Part shown: in pieces, positions 55,786 through 64,000 of the stretch
How positions within the stretch are numbered: the first letter of the stretch is position 1
How the letters are laid out: every line of letters begins with the position of its first letter
NCBI RefSeq assembly: GCF_963678635.1
Contig: NC_087062.1
Span: forward strand, 4,764,193 to 4,828,192
DNA from: Symsagittifera roscoffensis
Taxonomy: Eukaryota; Xenacoelomorpha; Acoela; Convolutidae
DNA: 64,000 nt
Direction of reading: 5' to 3'
The notes under the pieces: generated by a model
The model's input: only the letters and a program-made list of their open reading frames with translations
What the model was told of the DNA's origin: nothing
The model's database searches: none
Position numbers and translations under genes: made by a program

Positions 55786-58487
55786 ATGTCGTATGAGGCG
55801 CCAATCACAAGGCATGCATTGGGTGAGCAAATAGAGCTAGGTACTTTGTTTGACGCCTTTACAGGTCAATTCTGTTCGAGTTTGAGTCTCTGGAACAAAG
55901 GAGACATCACAAGCCAGCAGACTATTACTGATGCTCATGATATCAAACTGAAAGTCTCGTCAACTGTTGAAGAGCTGCGAAATAACAGTGACCTGGATGC
56001 GAACGGGGCCTTAGATATTGCTCTTGGTTTTGTAACTCTAAGCGGTTCGGCTAAATATTTGGATTCGACTAAAAGCAGCACCAACGAAGCTCGAATTGAC
56101 GTGACTTGTGTCAAAAAGAACAGAGTTAGAAGCATCCCAATGGAAACTATGATCGAAATGCCTCATCAAAATTTGGTTCTTAGAAATCCCAACATTACTC
56201 ATTTTGTTTGTGAGGTGACCGAGGGAGCAACTGCAAACATTTCGTTTAGAAAAAGTGCTCAAATAGCAATGAGATCAAAGAAATTAGTGGTACAATGTCA
56301 GGGGAGTTGAAAAAAATAGTTAGCGGCTTGAAAGTTTCTGGCGGAGTGACACAGAAAACAGGTGACTCGAAAAACATCGACGAGTACACTATCGAAGTCG
56401 ACGGAGTTGTTGACGTGCCAATATCGAGTTTCGAAGACGTTGCAAACGCAGCCCGAGATATGCCAGAAACCCTCAAACGTTACAACAACACATTGACAGT
56501 GAAACTTCTTCCAATTTCTCTAATCAGTTCTGACGAAAATCGAATAGTCCGAAGTGTGGACGAAAAAACTATCCGTGTATTAGTGAATGCTTTGGACAAA
56601 ACGACAAAATCTCTTGCGTCACTAGAAGATTTGCAAATCTTGGCCTGCATCAAAACTATAAATTCATGCAAGAAACAATGTGAAAATTTTCACGTCAAGT
56701 ATGGAGCATGCTTGGAGGTGTTCAAAGAAAAAATCCGTGCAATTCTGATGAAACTGAGAAAAGGTGCCCAAGAAGATACACCACTGCTTATGAACGAAAT
56801 CAACAAATCAATTTCTGTTATAATTAAGCAGCACCATGTTGCCGAGCGTTTCATTTCATCGAAAACAAAAGAAAATCAGTTCCTGCAGAAAAATTTTGAA
56901 CAATTAGAAAACAAGGGTTTCCAGAATTTTGAGAAAGATCCTGATAATGGTTTGAGCAACCGAATTTTTTTGGATTTTTCATGCAATGAATTATTGCAAA
57001 AAAGGCATGCAATGGAATCCAAACTGGGAATCGAATGCATTGATGACTCTGTTAACACTGATAGCGATACAGAGAGCGATAGAGATGATAAGGAAATTGA
57101 GTGGTTTGAAAACGGCGAGAGTGTCGAGGCACTGCAAAAGTCGATAACTGAAATATCAAAACTAAGAAGCTCAATTGAACTGCCTGAAGTCAGCTTCGGG
57201 TTCGGAGTGACAAAAAATGAAAATGAATCCAGCGAACCCGGTCAAATCTCCTTGATTTCCAATTTAGGATACTCGGTGATTCCGGCAGAATTGCCCAAAC
57301 CAACAATTTTGAAGACTGTAGCTTCTGAAACAACTATCAAAGTCACATGGACCTATCAAAGTCACAGGGACTTGGATCAAAACTATCTAGCAGGTTTTCA
57401 GATTCAGTGGAGACCAAAATTTTCATCAAGTTCGGCTGGGCCTAGCTTGCAAGAACATGATGCCAAACCATGGGTTATTGCAAACCTCGAACCTACTAAA
57501 TTTGATTTCGAAATCCCGAGCTATCAGACATCACCTCTTCAGAATGGAGGATTTTATGAAACAAGGATTGCTGCAAAGTGTAAGCTGCTGGGGCTAATTT
57601 TTTGCAGCCCCGTCGAGTTTTTAATGTCGCCACCCACAACAGCAGAGAAGTTGATTGATTATTTTACAGAACAAAATTCATCAGTAGCAAATGAATCAAG
57701 ACTATCTTTTGATGTCAATAATAGCTGGAAGATTGAAGGTTGTAATTTGTATCTAGGTTTGAAGCCCACAGAGACAAAGTTTCACAGTTTGACAGTTCAT
57801 GATATTGCTTGTGAATTTCAACCAGAAGTAGTTGCGTCGCCATTGGGCGGTGACAATGCGATTATGTTGATATTCCTTGGTGAAGGCCCTACAGTAGAAG
57901 CAGAAATTAATGCCTACATTTCATTTCTACTGGGCGCCTCTCTGAAAGATCGGTATAGTATTCGGGTTTCTGACAATTATCCACATAATACTATGTTTCG
58001 AATAAAACCTCTCTCAGATCTCTTTGAAGGCAAAACTATTTACATTGTGACAAACCTCGTCAATTCTATGCACTTCCAACTGCAGATCTACGAATTGTAC
58101 GTATATTCAAGCTATACTTCTATAATAATATGTTTTGAAGAAAGTGACGAATTGAGAGATGACGAAAAAAACTTTTTTCAAAACGCAACCATCCTGTTCA
58201 GGAGAGCAGGACATAAACATATGGCGATTATCAACAGACAGAACGACACAAAAACAGATACTGTGTATAATTTCATCGAAAACACTCTTTTGCTGAAAGG
58301 CAGCAAACAAGTTTTAGAAACCATGAACTATCACCATCATCCTTCTTTTGAGAAAAGTGACCTCATCACGAAGGAAGACATTGAGAAATGGGATGCAAGC
58401 ATGGCCTGCCAAAGGAAACTGCATGAAATCGTAAAGAAATGCACGCATACTGTATCGAAAAGAAGCAACTGCTGTATACTTTCGTAA
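55786..58487 (+). pseudogene. SNTX-like protein gene, right copy, with one-base frame break
   Basis: The same domain order as the left copy is recognisable throughout, and the start at 55,786 matches. At about 56,250 an A-run has five bases where the left copy has six. The frame shifts near residue 155 and the first reading stops at 56,310. The remaining ~730 residues are open in the next frame from 56,295. Everything else is intact and conserved, so this is either a very young pseudogene, a polymorphic null or a homopolymer sequencing error. The C-terminus extends beyond the left one and ends in CCILS, which fits a CaaX prenylation signal, preceded by Lys/Arg. The FN3-like and C-terminal domains are about as well conserved as the N-terminal domain. 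AATAAA at 58,770-58,775 is a possible poly(A) signal. Confidence 0.72.
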
Positions 58488-59658
58488 CAAGCCTGGTTGG
58501 GCTTGCATTTCAATTAGTATCATTTCAACGACCGTTCAATAATCGGAAGCAGTATTTCCTTTTAGCTAAAATTCTTCAAATGATTTTCTCAACCATTGCT
58601 GTTTTGACTCTAAATTTCTATATTGAAGTAAATTTTGGTTCAGATTGATGTATATTATTACCTTGAAATTTTCAAAGGCTAGCAAAACTTACATTTTTTC
58701 ATCTTTTCTATGTCACTTATCAATTTCTTTTCTGAAATCGTCAAACAACAATACAAAACCATGATTATGAATAAAGCAAACCCCATCATCTGCTTAAAAT
58801 TGCACTACTCTATGAACACTTTTCAAGCACTAAACGAGGAAAATTTAAATTAGTAACACGAGAAAACCTTTCAATTAGTCGATGTTTTCATGAAAATCGT
58901 ACTTTTTACAATATTTTAACAAATATTTAAGCACTCATGAGCGCGTGTTATTCACTTATACTACAAATTTATCGCAACAAAATCTCTGCAAGCTTGCAAC
59001 CAAAAGAATTTTTACTGTTGATTAAAGACCTTTGTATCGGTTTCCATCGCTCATCGATCGTTGCTGGTCATCAATCAGAATCTTTGAACAAAAAAAATAA
59101 ATGACAGATTAGGAATATTGATTGAAAACCTGTATCGTTTTTACAAGATTTTTTAAAAATTTATCACAACTATAAACTGTAAAGACTTTTTAGATTCAAA
59201 AATTTTTATTTATAGTAATTTCTCTTATGTTTTTATTTAAAACATTATTGTAAACTTCTCATGGAGTGTGTTTGGAGACTGCTGAGCATCTTTTCCGTAT
59301 TTAAAATTATGTTGAAAAGAAGAATAAAGACTTCCTCGCTGCTTTATGTATAAAAGTTAGCTTAAAGAGGTCTTGACGCATCTGTACAGGTGTATTCTCT
59401 GCCAAATTGAAGACATGCAACTCTTTCAATTGGTTTCAGTGACGGCATCTCAAAAGTAAAAAAGGGTTTGAGACTGAATGGGATATTAAAAATGTCCCAA
59501 ATTTGTAGATAAGAAGAGTTGAATAGCCACAAAAATGAATTAAAAAAAGTAAAACAGTTCAAAAAAAATAAAAAATTAAATTGAAGCAAAATCAGAAAGA
59601 ATATCATCCTATGTGACCAAGCTGAAATGGAAACCATCCAGTCTAACCATGGATTTTT
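58488..59658. other. Downstream flank of right SNTX-like gene
   Basis: This AT-rich stretch has no counterpart in the left flank and no recognised genes or transposon ends. Confidence 0.45.
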
Positions 59659-59850
59659 CAAAAGTTTTGATATCAACTAATCAAAATTGAGCATTACTTA
59701 TGAGGAAATTTTTAACTTTTTTGATATCAACCAATCAGAATCAAGCTTTTACTCAAAGTGGAGTTTTCAGCAATTTTGATATCAAATAATCGAGCATTTC
59801 CTCACGTGTATTATTTGTGATATTAACCAATCAGAGTGAAGTAATCACAA
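59659..59850. repeat. Degenerate minisatellite carrying CCAAT boxes
   Basis: Four imperfect copies of TTTTGATATCAACCAATCAG follow one another at intervals of about 57, 57 and 42 bases (near 59,663, 59,720, 59,776 and 59,818). Two keep a perfect CCAATCAG. Confidence 0.65.
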
Positions 59851-61157
59851 ATTTTGAAGTATTTTTTTTGATCAGAACAAAACTATCTTATGAAACTTTC
59901 CAATCAATCATTTTAGTGAAATTGTCCAACATAACTAACATATACATTTGACACATAAGTGGGATGGATGAGATTTCTTGTCTGGCTTATACATATTTTT
60001 TCAATACTCGGTTCAAGTTTTGAAATCTCGATCAAATTTTTTTTTCTTTTTGTTCTATTTCTAACCAGTGGAAAAAGAAATTACAAAATTATGCGTTTTT
60101 ATCGCTTTTTTGGGTCTTTTGTTATATATAGATTTTAGGGTTTGGATCATCGGAATATTTTTAAGTTTGGAGAATCGATAAAAAGATATTCTGGCAAATC
60201 TAGTTTTTGTATATGTATCAAATTCAAAACAGTAACCGAAATGGAATACCTTATCTTCAATTTTTGTTTCATGGGCTTTTGCATTGTTTTGTTTTTTACT
60301 GATCGACCACTCAATATGAGTTAATTCTTCTAAATAAAAACATTGTTGATAAACCTGACAGTATTCTTCTTTTCTGATACCTCCTCATCATCTTTTTAAC
60401 AAAATTATTGAGCGTTCTGTGTTTCTATACAAGCTAAAACTAAAACAATCTCCATCAACGTTATCAATCGAGCATTCTTTTAGTTTTTTGTAGTAGTTGA
60501 ACTTCAGAATCTGATGAATGTCCATTTCAGACATTGAAAACGCTTTTGATAGAATAGTTTTTACTGAAATGAACAAAAAACTCGGAAAAATTTGATTTGT
60601 TGAATCGTTTATATTTTGTTTTGTAATAACAATCGCCATAAAAGGTTTTCCCTTTATTTAGAGTCTGATTCGTTTTTAACAAATTTATGTAACCATTCAA
60701 AACTTCAAATTATGGCAAAAAGAAAACTGAACACAACTAATAAAATAAGAAGACTCGAAAAATAATGATAAGGTTTTCAAATAAAATTAAATTTTTGTTT
60801 GTAATTTTAATCAATTAAAACTAAGTTTACTGAAATTTTCGTTAAAAAACAGTAATTAAATGGGTTTTTCTGTAATTTTTCAAACAAACACTGGAAAATC
60901 AACTGATAAATGGCTAGTGTTTTAGATCAATTTCGATTATATTGTAAGTTTTGTCGGACTTTTCCTAAGATGTCCTAGCTCTAAATGTACACTTTGAGTA
61001 AAAAATTTTTTGAACCAAAAAAATTTTATTCACCAATTATACAAAATACCACAAAGCACTACTGAGGTTTTCAATTATCAACAAATATAATGAAGGCTCC
61101 CAAAATTTGGGACAGTTCTTCGAATTAATTCAAAGTATACTTGTTAGAGGCAACTTG
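59851..61157. other. AT-rich spacer
   Basis: I see no gene, repeat or transposon end. The short open stretches (60,142-60,324 plus and 60,388-60,639 minus) have no recognisable features. Confidence 0.4.
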
Positions 61158-61424
61158 CTACAGTGTCTCAATGTCTTTTGCAGTGAAGAGTCGAATCTGA
61201 AAGTAGGGTGGTTTGTTCACATTGTACTTCTTGAGTGTGACACACACCCTCCTCATGTTGCATGTTGCTTTTTCATATAATCTCTTACAGACGTCGAGCT
61301 CCTGATCCATAGTTGATCCTTTGCCAGACTTGGCTTCCAATATACGTACGAGTCCAAGGTTTTCAGCATCGAGAATAACAGTATTCCGGATTGCCGATAT
61401 TGCTTCTTCTTTTTCACAAATTTT
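61158..61424 (-). CDS. Possible 3'-terminal coding fragment, unknown protein
   Basis: On the minus strand 88 codons are open to a TAG at 61,158-61,160. The peptide is balanced and protein-like, for example EEAISAIRNTVILDAENLG and NVNKPPYFQIRLFTAKDIE. The frame is closed upstream by a TGA right after an A-rich stretch, while an overlapping frame continues upstream from 61,456. That pattern could reflect an exon edge or a one-base frame break in a retro-copied gene. I do not recognise the family and see no convincing acceptor. Confidence 0.35.
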   Translation of the reverse strand, partial: KICEKEEAISAIRNTVILDAENLGLVRILEAKSGKGSTMDQELDVCKRLYEKATCNMRRVCVTLKKYNVNKPPYFQIRLFTAKDIETL

Positions 61425-62462
61425 TCAAGTTTTCGCGATTTTTCAAATTGTCCCAAATCATTTATTTTTAATAGTTGAAAGCATGTTTTGAAGCATATTT
61501 TCTCCTTGTAGGGTTTTTGGTAGCAAACAAATCTCCCATTTTTTTTTGATTTTTTTTTGCAAATTCAACATAATTGGGACTATCAAATTTTTTTGAGTAC
61601 ATTTTTGAAGAGCAAACTGATCAGATAAGAAGAAATGAGGGAATTGATTTTGAGATTAAATGGAAATGGAAGTAAGCACCATGAGTCATCGCGATTTCCA
61701 CATATGGAATTAATTCCAAATATGGAAGGTTTTGTATTAGTTTTCCCCATATGGAAAGTGCGTAGGCGTAACTTCTCCTATATAACCGACAATTTTCCGT
61801 AAAAATTGTTCTATCCAATGGCAGCTTCTATGTGTCAAGCTCCTCCCATTTTTTTTTAGATTACGGTAAAAAATCGCTATTTACTCCTGTTTCCAACGAT
61901 TTGTACGAAATATACATAGTAACCCAAAATTATTGTGTGTCTAATCTCAATTCTTTATGTTCTTAGGAGAAAAGTAAGTATATTTGGTGTAAAAGGAACA
62001 TCTTTTTGCCAAATTTGGCAGAAATTAGATATGTATATATACATATATCAAGAAATTGACTGTCTTTACACTCACAGATCCCATGTTCCTACACAGATTC
62101 CATTCAGTAACGTACTGTTACATCAAACGCAGAAAAATTCAGTCAGCTTAGTCCAGCATTTCAACATAACTTACGATGGCAAGGAGCCAAAAGATACCTA
62201 GTATTGCAAAGAAACGATTAATTTGGAAAAAAATTCACAGACATTAACTAAGTTCTAACCAGAAAATAGCTTCCACATAAGCTATCGGTTCAGCATGATT
62301 CTGATTTGATGAGTATTGATTTTTTTATTGACTGTCATGTTTCTGTGCAGAGTGATTATATAAACTTTGTGATAAAATAATCAACTGTCTTTCAAAAATC
62401 TTTTAGTAGCTCGCCTTTATAAGTCTTTAAAAAACTAAGCTTTGGAAGAATATCCTCGAAAA
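61425..62462. other. AT-rich spacer
   Basis: An imperfect inverted repeat of CCACATATGGAA and CCCCATATGGAAAG motifs lies near 61,697-61,760. There are no supported genes; the 88-codon stretch at 61,935-62,201 lacks recognisable features. Confidence 0.4.
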
Positions 62463-62935
62463 CGATTGCCATTAATCACAACCTTGATTGAGTATCTGAG
62501 AAAAATAGTTTTAAAATATAGCTAATTAGGTAAAAACCACGAATTTTTTATCATTCTCATCACCTTAGAGTTGCTTCTGGACTTCTGATTGGTTAAATTT
62601 TTGTTGGATAATTCTAGATTTTAGAAGATTCAAAAAAATCTAGATGTTAATGGAGATCATTTTACAAATTTTGACGAAATATTCTGTAGATTCTAAAATA
62701 AGATTCTAAAATTTTAATGAGTAATGACGTCAATTTCTATGTTGGAAATATACTACAACTTTCACTGTTCTATAAACATTAAAAAGTAATGACGTCATTT
62801 TCTCTGGTGCAATTAGTTTTCTAATGCCTAAACAATTCAAAAGGCACTTTCTTAGCTCTGTCGAAAATCATGTCAGATCCTCGGATCGGCTTTTTTCAAA
62901 TAATTTTTCTCAAGATAATTGAATATTTGTTGTAA
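62463..62935 (+). repeat. Duplicated regulatory-like module, copy 1
   Basis: This block aligns in direct orientation with 63,421-63,880. Conserved motifs in order are an inverted CCAAT box (GATTGGTTAAA), TTAGAAGATTCA resembling heat-shock-element pentamers, and two TGACGTCA palindromes at 62,725-62,732 and 62,790-62,797. No TATA box follows this copy. Confidence 0.7.
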
Positions 62936-63420
62936 GAGTCTGGTCAAATTTTTGTCTTGGTTTTTTCAACAACTATACAAAATTTTAACTTTGTTTCTTA
63001 AATGATTAGGCGGAAAACGCAGAAAATTAATACAGAAAGCCTATGACTTATTGCTTAGAAAACTTCTCTGTTGATGACTTTCATCGCTATTCTCTATGTT
63101 AGTACACTGGTTTTCTATTGTTTCTGATAAACTGACATGCAAAAAATAGTTTTCTGAAGGATTAAAATTTGAAAAAAAAATTTCTTAAAGATAAATAATT
63201 AACTTGCAAGAAAAATTGTAAGGATTTAATTTGGAAAGATGTTAAAAATGTTTCACTTTTTTCTACAAAACGCAAACAAAAAAAGAAAATTATATATGCA
63301 AAATGTAACAGTATGTAAAATATGTAAAATGTGTTTCAATTTTTTTAACCCTATGTGGAACAAATTTCATTTTTTGAGAAAAGTGTTTTGCTTTTCTTAA
63401 CAAAATGCGAAAAGTGTTTC

Positions 63421-63880
63421 AATTTAATCACAACCTTGATTTAATCAGTACGTGAAAAAAATAGATTTAAAAAAAGCTAATTAAGTAAAATCCTCGGATT
63501 TTTTCATCAATCTCATCAACTTACAGTTGGTTCTGGACGTCTGATTGGTTAAATTTTTGTTGGATAATTCTAGAATTTAGAAGATTCAGAAAAATCTAGA
63601 AGTTAATGTGAGATGACTTCCTACAAAATTCGACGAATTATTCTGTAGATTCTAAATTTAGATTCTAAAATCTGATTGAGTAATGACGTCAATTTCTCTA
63701 CTGGAAATTTACTACAACTTTCACTGTTCTTAAAATGTGTAAAGTAATGACGTCATTTTCTCCGGTGGAATTAGTTTTCTTTTGCCTAAACAGTTCAAAG
63801 GGCACTTTCTTAGCTTCGTCGAAGGATCGGCTTTTTTCGAATAGTTTTTCTCAAGATAATTGAATATTTGTTGTAAGAGA
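63421..63880 (+). repeat. Duplicated regulatory-like module, copy 2
   Basis: This is the partner of 62,463-62,935. Its TGACGTCA palindromes are at 63,684-63,691 and 63,748-63,755, keeping the 64-65-base spacing, and the HSE-like and CCAAT motifs are retained. Copy 2 is shorter by a small deletion after TAGCTTCGTCGAA. Confidence 0.7.
63684..63755. promoter_or_regulatory. Pair of CRE palindromes
   Basis: Two exact TGACGTCA sites, the consensus for CREB/ATF factors, each sit in AGTAATGACGTCA context. Both, and their spacing, are conserved in the other module copy while the intervening sequence varies. Confidence 0.5.
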
Positions 63881-63916
63881 CTCGTCAAATTTTATTCCAG
63901 CTCGAACAGTTTTTAA

Positions 63917-63925
63917 TATATAAAT
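63917..63925 (+). promoter_or_regulatory. Candidate TATA box at the window edge
   Basis: TATATAAAT lies about 160 bases after the second CRE of copy 2. If used, it would drive a gene starting just beyond the window. Confidence 0.35.
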
Positions 63926-64000
63926 CTATGCATTTTTTTTCAAGTGCAAAAACTATCTCAATAATTTTTGCAAAATGCTTACAAATTTTCAAAACGTTTT

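Larger units (their letters stand above)
39222..58450. repeat. Right arm of giant inverted repeat
   Basis: This is the reverse-complement partner of 14,231-39,021. It lacks the 38,382 MITE, three of the four 1.8-kb units, the short MITE inside them, the 122-base duplication and the SNTX promoter duplication. A 150-base stretch near the centre (around 40,190-40,340) appears identical to its partner. Non-coding sequence near the SNTX-like gene is much more diverged, roughly 80-85% by eye. Confidence 0.93.

Noticed and set aside
1-64000. CRISPR arrays, bacterial operons, integrases
   Set aside because: No spaced identical short repeats with unique spacers and no bacterial-type gene packing. The window is clearly eukaryotic.
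1-64000. Retrovirus or other endogenous viral sequence
   Set aside because: I saw no reverse transcriptase, integrase, capsid or polymerase motifs and no long terminal repeats in any reading frame provided by the sequence.

Overview
The window is AT-rich animal nuclear DNA. It has GT-AG introns, TATA-type promoters, many short non-autonomous DNA transposons with clear target-site duplications, and several tandem arrays. There is no bacterial gene organisation. The encoded proteins do not fix a lineage, but a marine or other invertebrate is the best guess. The dominant structure is a very large inverted repeat. A left arm (about 14.23-39.02 kb) and a right arm (39.22-about 58.45 kb) are reverse complements of each other, and they meet at a run of exactly 200 N at 39,022-39,221. 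The arms differ in length mainly because a 1.8-kb intronic unit is present four times on the left and once on the right.

Each arm carries two divergently transcribed genes. The outer gene, at the arm tip, encodes a large SNTX-like protein: a stonustoxin-type MACPF/CDC-superfamily domain, a helical region, an acidic linker, a fibronectin-III-like domain and a C-terminal domain. The left copy (14,231-16,891, minus) is open for 886 codons. The right copy (55,786-58,487, plus) is broken by a one-base difference in an A-run and ends in a CaaX-like tail that the left copy lacks. Both have a TATA promoter and a short non-coding first exon. The inner gene is a multi-exon gene of unknown function. It has an Asn-rich N-terminus and a repeated D-T-x-[FY]-W motif; six coding exons can be placed on each arm, and the last runs into the N gap.

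Outside the arms, the left flank (1-14.2 kb) holds a 1.7-kb tandem array, a 741-bp fold-back element with mariner-like ends, a 428-bp hAT-like MITE, and a diverged 1.5-kb direct duplication containing TATA and CCAAT-like signals. The right flank (58.5-64 kb) has a CCAAT-bearing minisatellite, one possible exon fragment, and a duplicated 0.45-kb module with two TGACGTCA (CRE) palindromes per copy, followed by a TATA box at the window edge.

Two readings of the inverted repeat remain open. It could be a genuine palindromic locus whose centre is unassembled. It could also be two haplotypes or paralogous contigs scaffolded tail to tail. The N gap and the insertion polymorphisms fit the second reading. 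The abrupt loss of homology at both SNTX 3' ends and the near-identity close to the centre, with clear divergence further out, fit the first or a mosaic. All function statements rest on reading the sequence; no database search was possible.
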